Of a DNA stretch of 5,733 nt, positions 1 through 5,617 are shown one piece after another (the first letter of the stretch is position 1; every line of letters begins with the position of its first letter). The notes below the pieces were generated by a model. The model was not told where the DNA came from and made no database searches. It was given only the letters and a program-made list of their open reading frames with translations. The DNA is from Kiritimatiellales bacterium (GTDB taxonomy: Bacteria > Verrucomicrobiota > Kiritimatiellia > Kiritimatiellales > Pontiellaceae), in NCBI GenBank assembly GCA_015486775.1, contig WFRA01000013.1, forward strand, positions 1 through 5,733, read 5' to 3'. Both the position numbers and the translations under genes were made by a program.

Positions 1-10
1 GATCTTGTTA

Positions 11-15
11 GGGAG
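11..15 (+). promoter_or_regulatory. Shine-Dalgarno for glpK
   Basis: GGGAG lies 7 bases before the ATG at 23. It supports that ATG as the start, rather than the in-frame TTG at 5, which would add six residues absent from normal glycerol kinases and would place the ribosome site inside the gene. The promoter must lie outside the window. Confidence 0.75.
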
Positions 16-22
16 CGGAAAA

Positions 23-1525
23 ATGGCAAAGAAATATATCCTAGCTCTGGATCAGGGCACTACGAGTTCGCGGGCAATTCTTTTTGATGCAAAGGCGTGG
101 ATTGTCGCCACGGCGCAGCAGGAGTTCGGGCAGGTTTTTCCAAAGCCTGGATGGGTCGAACACGATGCCAACGAAATCTTCAAATCCGTCTACGACACGG
201 CGATGGACGTGATGAAAAAAAATTCCATTCCTGCCGAAGAGATCGATTCGATCGGCATCACCAACCAGCGCGAGACCACCGTGGTCTGGAACAAGAAGAC
301 TGGCTTCCCGGTCCATAACGCCATCGTCTGGCAGGATCGCCGGACTTCCGGCACCATCGATGCCCTCAAGGCCGCGGGCCGCGAAGCGCTTTTCATGAAA
401 AAGACGGGGCTGGTCCTCGATGCCTATTTTTCCGGCACCAAGGTGAAATGGATTCTCGACCATGTGGACGGGGCGCGGAAGCTGGCGGAGCAGGGCGATC
501 TGCTTTTCGGCACGGTCGATACCTGGCTGATCTGGAACCTGACCCGGGGGCGGTCGCACGTAACCGATGTCAGCAATGCCTCCCGGACGCTGATGTACAA
601 TATCCAGACCGGCGACTGGGACGACGAGCTGCTGGATATTCTGGAGATTCCCCGGGCCATGCTGCCCGAGGTGCGCCCCTCCTCCTCCGATTTCGGCGAG
701 GCCTCCTCCGGCCTCTTCGGCTCGCGCATTCGGATCGCCGGCGCGGTGGGCGACCAGCAGTCCGCCACCTTCGGCAACCTCTGCCTGCAACCCGGCACCA
801 TCAAAAACACCTACGGCACCGGCTGCTTTCTGATGCTCAACGCTGGCAAGGAGGTGGTCTATTCCAAGAACAACCTGCTCTCCACCGTGGGCTGGCTACG
901 CGACGGCCACCGGACAACCTACTGCCTCGAAGGGAGCGTCTTCATGGGCGGTGCGTTGGTGCAGTGGCTGCGCGACGGACTGAAAATCATCGATTCCGCA
1001 CCGGACATCGAAGCGCTGGCGCTCACCGAAAAGGACAACGGCGGGGTCTGCTTCATCCCCGCTTTCGCCGGACTTGGCGCACCCTATTGGGACTCCTATG
1101 CCCGGGGCAGCATGTTCGGCCTGACCCGAGGCACGACCCAGGGCCATATTGCCCGCGCCGCGCTCGAAGCCATTGCCTTGCAGGTACACGACGTATTCAC
1201 CGCCATGCAGTCGGATGTCGATTTCAAGATCAACCTGCTGCGGGTGGATGGCGGCGCCTCCAGAAACGACACCCTCATGCAGCTGCAATCCGACCTGCTC
1301 GGCATCCGCATCGAACGGCCAAAAAACATCGAAACCACTGCGCTCGGCGCCACCTTCATGGCCGGACTCAAGACCGGCTTCTTCGAGAGCGCCGACCAGA
1401 TCGCCGAATTCTCCGCCATCGACAAGGTCTTTGAACCGCAGATGGACTCCGCCCGGCGAGACGATATCCTCGGGAACTGGAAACGGGCCATCGAGCGTTC
1501 CAAGGGTTGGATACAGCCTGCGTAG
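23..1525 (+). CDS. glpK: Glycerol kinase (FGGY family)
   Basis: Cytoplasmic enzyme that phosphorylates glycerol with ATP to sn-glycerol 3-phosphate, the entry step of glycerol catabolism and a source of phospholipid backbone. The protein is 500 aa, the usual length for the family. Visible motifs: N-terminal phosphate loop DQGTTSSR at residues 10-17; NQRETT at 81-86, whose R83 and E84 match the glycerol-binding pair known in E. coli; Y135 followed by the FGGY signature around FSGTKVKW (136-143); GDQQ with the catalytic-base-type Asp at 244; ATP-site NTYGTG at 262-267; second FGGY signature around MFGLTRGT (364-371); and VDGGASRND at 408-416. All key residues are present, so it should be active. 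The C-terminal loop that binds IIA-Glc in E. coli is not conserved (residues 472-481). No glpF or glpD lies downstream; the next 550 bp are non-coding. Only 22 bases precede the gene, so any upstream operon partner cannot be seen. Confidence 0.97.
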   Translation: MAKKYILALDQGTTSSRAILFDAKAWIVATAQQEFGQVFPKPGWVEHDANEIFKSVYDTAMDVMKKNSIPAEEIDSIGITNQRETTVVWNKKTGFPVHNAIVWQDRRTSGTIDALKAAGREALFMKKTGLVLDAYFSGTKVKWILDHVDGARKLAEQGDLLFGTVDTWLIWNLTRGRSHVTDVSNASRTLMYNIQTGDWDDELLDILEIPRAMLPEVRPSSSDFGEASSGLFGSRIRIAGAVGDQQSATFGNLCLQPGTIKNTYGTGCFLMLNAGKEVVYSKNNLLSTVGWLRDGHRTTYCLEGSVFMGGALVQWLRDGLKIIDSAPDIEALALTEKDNGGVCFIPAFAGLGAPYWDSYARGSMFGLTRGTTQGHIARAALEAIALQVHDVFTAMQSDVDFKINLLRVDGGASRNDTLMQLQSDLLGIRIERPKNIETTALGATFMAGLKTGFFESADQIAEFSAIDKVFEPQMDSARRDDILGNWKRAIERSKGWIQPA

Positions 1526-1677
1526 GCCTTGCCGAACCACGGGGAGCGGAATGCGAAGGCCACGAAAAGGCGCAGGAGGCACGGGGCGTTCCCTTGTCGT
1601 TGGAGGGTCAGACCCGAATAGCACCAACTTAAGGATCATTGGCATGGATTTATTGATCAATCCTCCCTGTGCGTGGA

Positions 1678-1700
1678 GCAGGCCAGCGGCCTGCGGTACG
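1678..1700. repeat. Left inner palindrome of the nested element
   Basis: GCAGGCC (1678-1684), spacer AGC, GGCCTGC (1688-1694) form a perfect 7-bp self-complementary unit. With the next six bases it matches the reverse complement of 1808-1830 at 22 of 23 positions. The unit can instead pair onward: GCGGTACG (1693-1700) with CGTATCGC (1706-1713) across a 5-base loop, perfect apart from one G-T wobble. Confidence 0.8.
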
Positions 1701-1782
1701 ATTGCCGTATCGCCCGGTTGCCTCTCCCTCTGGTCGTTGCTGTCGTATCTCCACCCTCGCTTCGCGTCTGGCGGGCTTCGGA

Positions 1783-1799
1783 GCCGCCGAGATGGCGGC
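1783..1799. repeat. Central hairpin GCCGCC/GGCGGC
   Basis: A perfect 6-bp stem (1783-1788 with 1794-1799) around a 5-base loop GAGAT. An overlapping alternative stem, GGCT (1774-1777) with AGCC (1782-1785) around TCGG, competes for the same bases. No T-run follows, so it is not a standard intrinsic terminator. It lies between the two mirror palindromes. Confidence 0.6.
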
Positions 1800-1807
1800 G
1801 ACACAAG

Positions 1808-1830
1808 CGTATCGCAGGCCGCTGGCCTGC
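1808..1830. repeat. Right inner palindrome of the nested element
   Basis: CGTATC followed by GCAGGCC (1814-1820), spacer GCT, GGCCTGC (1824-1830). It is the mirror copy of 1678-1700. The hexamer CGTATC also occurs at 1706-1711 and 1744-1749, so the element contains three direct copies of it. Confidence 0.8.
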
Positions 1831-1988
1831 CCCTTGGGAATGCGGTGTTTATGCTTAAGGTGCCATTCGGGCCAGTCCCCGCCTTCCGCGTTGTGCTCCC
1901 CGCCAACCAACCCCGCTGAGCCCAAAACGAACCAACCGGGGTGTCGCCTCGCTTCTGCGCAACCATACCGGGTCATCCGCAATATGCA

Positions 1989-2041
1989 TTGACCAAAACC
2001 AATATTCGTATACCTTTACCCGTGTTTTTGTGTCATATAGA
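1989..2041 (+). promoter_or_regulatory. Possible promoter for the secreted beta-helix gene
   Basis: An AT-richer stretch directly upstream of the gene. TTGACC at 1989-1994 is a good -35-like hexamer, but the best -10-like TATACC (2009-2014) is only 14 bases away. A second option is TTTACC (2015-2020) with TATAGA (2036-2041), 15 bases apart. Neither pair is ideal, and consensus use in this lineage is not known to me. Confidence 0.25.
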
Positions 2042-2060
2042 CGAATCACCCCGGGCAAAA

Positions 2061-2066
2061 GGAAGG
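2061..2066 (+). promoter_or_regulatory. Shine-Dalgarno for the secreted protein
   Basis: GGAAGG lies 6 bases before the ATG at 2073. It decides the start: the frame stays open back to a GTG at 1941, but the extra 44 residues would bury the signal peptide and no ribosome site precedes that GTG. Confidence 0.7.
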
Positions 2067-2072
2067 CTTGTT

Positions 2073-4751
2073 ATGTATAAGAGCATTGCGGCACTCATTG
2101 TTGGTATTCTGTTCATGTTTGGTTATGAGTCTGCGGCAGACTCGGTTGGCAATTATGCGGTTGCCGACTTCAGTAGCTATGGACATCCCATCTCGCTGGG
2201 TTCAGCGGTGACCAACGTCATTCAGGATGCCGGATTCAACTTGCTGCACCTCTCCGGCGACAACGGATATATCAAAACCGATGCAGGGATTCCCGGGTTC
2301 ACAAAAGACAGCGATTGGAGCTGGATGATCATTCTAAAAAAACCGGCGGCGGAAAATTTTCGTGCTTTTATGCGGGGTTGGGCCTGGGCGGATAAAACCG
2401 GCGACTTTGACCTGCGGATCAATAACGACACCATGTATGAGTGGAATCGGCTGGGGGGGTGGAATGATTTTTCTGCAACCGACAGCAATCTGGCCACCTC
2501 CAACCTGCTCTGGGTCGCCAGCACCTACAGTGTTTCCGAGGGAACCCTCCGCCTCTATGTAAACGGTCGGCTGGCGGCAACGCATAACATCGGATCCATG
2601 GACGATTCGGCCAACAGCAACCCGGTCTGTATCAACGGTCAGTGGGCTGGCGGCAATGGCGGTCAGGGTAATATTTATGGCGAAGGAATCTTAGATTTTG
2701 CTCAGCTAATTCTGAGTAAGAGCTGTTATTCTCAGGCGAGTTTGCAACAGGCCTATTCCAACGGAACCTATATGGCCAGCGACACCAACACCTGGCTAGA
2801 TATCCGAGTTAAAAGTCCACTGCCCGATATTGGCGTCGCTGGAGATCATTATGTAAATGAAGCCAATGTAGCCCCAGCTTGGCCCTATGGCTCATGGAAT
2901 ACAGCCGCGACCAACATTCAGGATGCAGTGGATGCCGCAACGGACGGTGATACGGTGTGGGTAGCCGATGGAATATATGACGCAGGTGGGCGCACGATTT
3001 TCGGTGCCATGACCAACCGGGTGGCAATTGATAAAGCCATCGCTGTGCGCAGTATTTATGGACCAGAGCACGCGGTTATCCAAGGAGCTGGACCAACGGG
3101 AAGCAACGCTGTGCGTTGCGTATACCTTGGAACCAACACGTTTTTGGAAGGGTTTACTCTGACCAACGGAGCAACTATGGCAAGCGGTGATGCGGTGTTT
3201 GAACGATCCGGAGGTGGTGTCTGGTGTGAAAGCTCTGCTACTGTTTCAAACTGCGTGATCATTGGGAATGCATCGAAAGGATATGGCGGAGGAAGCTACA
3301 GCGGCGATCTGATGAGCTGCACCCTCACCAATAATTCCGCTATTGATGGCGCGGGATCCTATGAGGCCAGCCTGCAGAACTGTACCGTAAGCGGAAACAG
3401 CGCCACGCGATATGGAGGAGGAATATACGGAGGAAACCTCTCGGAGTGCGAACTGAACGGGAATCAAGCCAAACGTTATGGCGCTGGAGCCTATCAAAGC
3501 ACCCTCTCCAACTGCACCCTGACCGCAAATAAAACACTCTATTATTCATCCTGCATGGGCGGCGGAGCCTACCAATGCACGCTGACAGACTGTGCTCTTG
3601 ATTCCAATGAAACAGGTTCGCGTGGCGGTGGTGCATATGGCGGGACACTCACCCGATGCACCCTCACCGGCAACAAAGCGAATGACAGCTCTCAGGGTGT
3701 CGGCGGTGGCGCATCCAATGCCACCCTCTACGACTGCACATTAAAAGATAACTCCGTCCGCCAAAACGGTGGCGGAGCCTACTCATGCACCCTCAACCGT
3801 TGTCGATTGATTGCAAATCATTCGAGAAATATGGGAGGAGGCGCATATGGCGGCACCCTCAACCACTGCCTTTTGACCGGAAACACCTCCAAATATGGAG
3901 GCGGTGTGTCTAGCGCGACCGTTAAAAACTGTACGCTGACCCAAAATTCCATTGTTTATCACGATGGTATTGGCGGCGGGGTATATTCCTGCTCCGTAAA
4001 AAATTCCATAATCTGGGACAACTCCGCCTCGCCGGGTACCGATCCAAATTATGGCTTTGGAACCCTAACAAATTGTTGTGCCGATCCCCTGCCTGCGGGA
4101 TCAGGAAACATCGATGTGAATCCTCAATTTATTGCAACCAATGATTTCCATGTGGCGTCAACTTCTCTCTGTATCGATGCAGGAGACAGTGCCTATGTCA
4201 TTTCATCCACCGACCTAGATGGACAGCTCCTCCCGCTTGATGGAGACGCAGACGGAACATCAATCGTTGATATGGGTTGCTACGAATATCTCAATGCCAG
4301 TGCCGACAGCGACGGCGACCAGCTCTCCGATGGCGATGAGCTGACCTATGGAACCGGCCTGTTGAATCCGGACAGCGATGGCGATAGCCTTTCCGACGGA
4401 AGCGAGGTTCACACGTATGGTTCCAATCCGCTGAATATCGACAGCGATGGAGATTCCTTGGACGATGGATTAGAAGTTTCCAATGGAGGGAATCCAACCA
4501 ACAGCGATCAGTGGATCATCGACCATATCCGCGCCAACGGAACAACGTATGACCTCTACTCCTCCAACTCCGTTTTGGATCTCAGCATCGGGCAGGCGGC
4601 CTTTGCGGTCAGCAACGGCACCGCCGAACTCTCGCTCCAGCTCGAAGAATCAACCGACCTTGGCTCCTGGACCAATGCCGGCGATGAAGTGATCTGGAGC
4701 ATTCCGGTCGACGCGGATAAAGCCTTCTATCGGGTGCGCTCCAGCCAGTGA
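2073..4751 (+). CDS. Secreted LamG/parallel beta-helix protein with DSDGD (TSP3-like) repeats
   Basis: An exported 892-aa protein. Residues 1-22 form a signal peptide (K3, hydrophobic 5-17, Ala-rich likely cleavage near 21-22). Residues about 28-240 look like a LamG/concanavalin-type fold, with LYVNGRLAAT at 161-170. Residues 281-306 (IQDAVDAATDGDTVWVADG and following) are the usual entry to a right-handed beta-helix, and LEGFTLTNGAT follows from 358. Residues 380-652 are 12 repeats of 19-26 aa of the form GGGAYxxTLxxCTLxxN. Residues 653-744 resemble a choice-of-anchor-Q module (LCIDAGD near 699-705, DMGCYEY near 733-739). Residues 745-812 contain three DSDGD-type repeats that probably bind calcium. 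Residues 813-892 are beta-rich and end in FYRVRSSQ, with no LPXTG, PEP-CTERM or membrane anchor. No catalytic site can be assigned, so glycan binding, polysaccharide degradation or a surface/adhesin role are all possible. It appears monocistronic. Base composition is visibly less GC-rich than glpK. Confidence 0.93.
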   Translation: MYKSIAALIVGILFMFGYESAADSVGNYAVADFSSYGHPISLGSAVTNVIQDAGFNLLHLSGDNGYIKTDAGIPGFTKDSDWSWMIILKKPAAENFRAFMRGWAWADKTGDFDLRINNDTMYEWNRLGGWNDFSATDSNLATSNLLWVASTYSVSEGTLRLYVNGRLAATHNIGSMDDSANSNPVCINGQWAGGNGGQGNIYGEGILDFAQLILSKSCYSQASLQQAYSNGTYMASDTNTWLDIRVKSPLPDIGVAGDHYVNEANVAPAWPYGSWNTAATNIQDAVDAATDGDTVWVADGIYDAGGRTIFGAMTNRVAIDKAIAVRSIYGPEHAVIQGAGPTGSNAVRCVYLGTNTFLEGFTLTNGATMASGDAVFERSGGGVWCESSATVSNCVIIGNASKGYGGGSYSGDLMSCTLTNNSAIDGAGSYEASLQNCTVSGNSATRYGGGIYGGNLSECELNGNQAKRYGAGAYQSTLSNCTLTANKTLYYSSCMGGGAYQCTLTDCALDSNETGSRGGGAYGGTLTRCTLTGNKANDSSQGVGGGASNATLYDCTLKDNSVRQNGGGAYSCTLNRCRLIANHSRNMGGGAYGGTLNHCLLTGNTSKYGGGVSSATVKNCTLTQNSIVYHDGIGGGVYSCSVKNSIIWDNSASPGTDPNYGFGTLTNCCADPLPAGSGNIDVNPQFIATNDFHVASTSLCIDAGDSAYVISSTDLDGQLLPLDGDADGTSIVDMGCYEYLNASADSDGDQLSDGDELTYGTGLLNPDSDGDSLSDGSEVHTYGSNPLNIDSDGDSLDDGLEVSNGGNPTNSDQWIIDHIRANGTTYDLYSSNSVLDLSIGQAAFAVSNGTAELSLQLEESTDLGSWTNAGDEVIWSIPVDADKAFYRVRSSQ
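3210..4028 (+). repeat. Twelve-unit coding repeat of the beta-helix (GGGAY-type)
   Basis: Units start at residues 380, 405, 427, 448, 470, 496, 518, 544, 566, 588, 609 and 634. Each begins with GGG or a close variant (AGS in unit 3, GAG in unit 5). Units 1-11 place a Cys at the end of the TLxxC strand, and all twelve have an Asn five residues after that position. DNA identity between units is patchy. The closest pair is around 3631-3672 and 3840-3882, which share CATATGGCGG and following bases. This suggests old duplication with divergence rather than recent expansion. Confidence 0.85.
4305..4508 (+). repeat. Three DSDGD calcium-type repeats
   Basis: Residues 745-812 hold three consecutive 22-23-aa units beginning DSDGDQLSDG, DSDGDSLSDG and DSDGDSLDDG. 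Such aspartate-rich units are known from thrombospondin type 3 and related bacterial surface proteins, where they bind calcium and act as a stiff linker. Here they separate the anchor-Q-like module from the C-terminal beta domain. Confidence 0.8.
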
Positions 4752-4909
4752 TTGGCAGGCTGCAGAAGTTTCCCTACCTCAACTTGTTTCCATTCTTCAA
4801 GAGCGGCCTCAATAAGGCGGCGTTCGATTTCGCGCTGTGTTAGGTATGGTTGGGTGACACCTTGTTTTCGCCCCTTGCTTGTCCCGCGTGGTCAAAAGGG
4901 GTAGAACAT
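4727..4909 (-). CDS. Small minus-strand ORF, 60 aa, hypothetical or gene remnant
   Basis: An ATG at 4909 (reading leftward) opens 60 codons, ending at a TAG at 4729-4727, so the 3' end overlaps the end of the secreted-protein gene by 25 bp. The central part, LTQREIERRLIEAALEEWKQ (residues 23-42), is strongly amphipathic and charged, unlike the Arg/Pro-rich products of shadow frames. It loosely resembles the first helix of a Fis-type C-terminal domain (EIERRLIEAAL), without the usual GGN turn or complete helix-turn-helix. No convincing ribosome site precedes the ATG. It could be a real small protein, the eroded 3' end of a lost regulator, or chance. The product is not recognised. Confidence 0.3.
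4871..4901. promoter_or_regulatory. Inverted repeat overlapping the candidate promoter
   Basis: CCCCTT (4871-4876) is the exact complement of AAGGGG (4896-4901). The arms lie just upstream of the -35 and at the end of the spacer, where a bound regulator could affect transcription. OmpR-family proteins usually bind direct repeats, so autoregulation by the adjacent regulator is only a guess, and a 6-bp match can occur by chance. Confidence 0.25.
4879..4907 (+). promoter_or_regulatory. Candidate promoter of the response-regulator gene
   Basis: TTGTCC (4879-4884) and TAGAAC (4902-4907) are separated by exactly 17 bases. Each matches the sigma-70-type consensus at 4 of 6 positions. Transcription would begin near 4914, giving a leader of about 26 bases that contains the ribosome site. 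Confidence 0.35.
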
Positions 4910-4927
4910 TCGTGAGTTGGAATCGGT

Positions 4928-4931
4928 GGAG
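4928..4931 (+). promoter_or_regulatory. Shine-Dalgarno for the response regulator
   Basis: GGAG lies 8 bases before the GTG at 4940. It supports GTG initiation, since the canonical MRILIVEDD start of this family begins exactly there. Confidence 0.7.
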
Positions 4932-4939
4932 AAAAAACA

Positions 4940-5617
4940 GTGCGTATATTAATTGTTGAAGATGACCAAGAGACTGCGCGGTTTGTTGCGAAAGGGCTCC
5001 GCCAGGAGGGATTTTCTGTCGACCATGCCGAAGAGGGCGAGGCGGGGTTGGCTCTTGTTTTAACCGAATCCTACGATGTGGCGGTGGTCGACATCATGCT
5101 GCCGAAGCGCGACGGACTCTCGCTGATTGATGAAATGCGCCGGAACGGAAACCATACGCCGGTGTTGGTGCTCAGCGCCCGGAATTCTGTGGATGATCGG
5201 GTTCGAGGGTTGCAGGCGGGTGGCGATGACTACCTGACCAAACCCTTTGCCTTTTCCGAGTTGGCAGCACGAATCCAAGCACTGATCCGCCGTTCTTCCC
5301 TTGCGGACGAACCGGCGATGCTTTCGGTGGCTGACCTGCGGATGGATCTGGTTCGCCGCAAGGTTTTTCGCGACGACCGCGAGATCGAGCTGCAACCCAA
5401 GGAGTTTGCCTTGCTCGAATATCTATTGCGCAATGCGGGACGGGTGGTTTCGAAGACGATGATCATGGAGCATGTCTGGGACTACAACTTCGATCCGCAA
5501 ACCACTGTGGTTGAAACACGCGTCTGCCGGCTGCGCGACAAGGTGGATCGCCCATTCACCCAGAATCTCATCCACACCATCCGGGGGGTGGGCTATGTCC
5601 TCGAAGCAAAAGAGTAG
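4940..5617 (+). CDS. OmpR/PhoB-family response regulator
   Basis: A 225-aa two-component transcription factor, typical length. The receiver domain (residues 1-117) has the acidic pair D8-D9, phospho-acceptor D51 in VVDIMLPKRDG, the switch residue S79 in VLSAR, Y98, and K101-P102 in DDYLTKPF. The winged-helix DNA-binding domain (about 128-222) has LQPKEFALLEYLL at 151-163, the recognition-helix region TVVETRVCRLRDKV at 189-202, and the C-terminal wing IRGVGYVL at 214-221. All phosphorylation residues are intact. The style resembles the CusR/QseB-type branch (IMEHVWDYNFDPQT), but the signal cannot be told from sequence. Phosphorylation is expected from the kinase whose gene overlaps its 3' end by 23 bp. 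Start codon is GTG. Confidence 0.96.
   Translation: MRILIVEDDQETARFVAKGLRQEGFSVDHAEEGEAGLALVLTESYDVAVVDIMLPKRDGLSLIDEMRRNGNHTPVLVLSARNSVDDRVRGLQAGGDDYLTKPFAFSELAARIQALIRRSSLADEPAMLSVADLRMDLVRRKVFRDDREIELQPKEFALLEYLLRNAGRVVSKTMIMEHVWDYNFDPQTTVVETRVCRLRDKVDRPFTQNLIHTIRGVGYVLEAKE

Larger units (their letters stand above)
1605..1879. repeat. Nested inverted-repeat element, MITE-like or REP/BIME-like
   Basis: An imperfect inverted pair bounds the element. The left arm at 1605-1633 and the right arm at 1854-1879 share CCCGAATRGCACC (1613-1625 against the complement of 1859-1871, 12 of 13 identical), then TTAAG after a 3-base gap, plus a GGG/CCC end. The left tip GGGTCAGACCC (1605-1615) is itself a 5-bp palindrome. 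Inside sit two 17-base palindromes in mirror orientation (1678-1694 and 1814-1830) and smaller hairpins. There is no transposase gene in the window and no clear target-site duplication at the ends. Alternatives are a non-autonomous mobile element (MITE), a REP-type extragenic palindrome cluster, or a structured RNA in the glpK 3' region. The symmetry is seen directly; the nature of the element is inferred. Confidence 0.6.
1526..2072. other. Long intergenic region without a supportable gene
   Basis: About 550 bp between glpK and the secreted-protein gene. The first 80 bp carry a loose hairpin just after the glpK stop (GGCCTT at 1525-1530 against AAGGCC at 1556-1561, long loop, no T-run) and two copies of CACGGGG (1538-1544 and 1580-1586). 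The middle holds the nested inverted-repeat element at 1605-1879. After it come a direct repeat AACCAACC (1905-1912 and 1930-1937) and a possible stem ACCCCG (1910-1915) with CGGGGT (1937-1942). The last 85 bp are visibly AT-richer and look like a promoter and leader. Open frames across this stretch have no ribosome site, and their arginine/proline-rich products follow from the GC-rich palindromes. I regard them as non-coding. Confidence 0.75.
4752..4939 (+). other. Intergenic region upstream of the two-component system
   Basis: A 188-bp spacer. Apart from the minus-strand ORF and the promoter/inverted repeat described separately, it holds only weak hairpins: GCCA/TGGC across the stop of the preceding gene (4744-4747 with 4753-4756), and GCCT/AGGC at 4806-4809 with 4815-4818. 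Neither is followed by a T-run, so I see no intrinsic terminator for the secreted-protein gene. Confidence 0.6.

Noticed and set aside
5..22. TTG start for glpK six codons upstream
   Set aside because: It would place the Shine-Dalgarno inside the coding region and add residues absent from the family; the ATG at 23 gives the standard 500-aa protein.
1525..1561. Intrinsic terminator after glpK
   Set aside because: A GGCCTT/AAGGCC stem exists, but the loop is long and no T-run follows, so it does not meet the usual form.
1652..1661. Palindrome ATTGATCAAT as an operator
   Set aside because: A perfect 10-base palindrome, but it lies inside the repeat element far from any start codon; no regulator can be linked to it.
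896..1966. 356-codon open frame on the minus strand
   Set aside because: It is mostly antisense to glpK and then crosses the repeat element; the composition is that of a shadow frame in GC-rich DNA and no domain is recognisable.
1669..1992. 107-codon + strand frame and a 110-codon minus frame (1650-1982) over the repeat element
   Set aside because: Arg/Pro/Ala-rich products of palindromic GC-rich DNA without ribosome sites; no protein motif seen.
1941..2072. GTG start adding 44 residues to the secreted protein
   Set aside because: No ribosome site precedes it, the region looks like promoter and leader, and the ATG at 2073 has GGAAGG followed by a proper signal peptide.
3340..3648. 102-codon minus-strand frame inside the beta-helix gene
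   Set aside because: Antisense shadow of the repeat region, with His/Arg/Cys-rich composition and no start signal.
3210..4028. CRISPR-like or tandem DNA repeat array
   Set aside because: The periodicity is at protein level (beta-helix turns), unit length varies, and DNA identity is low.
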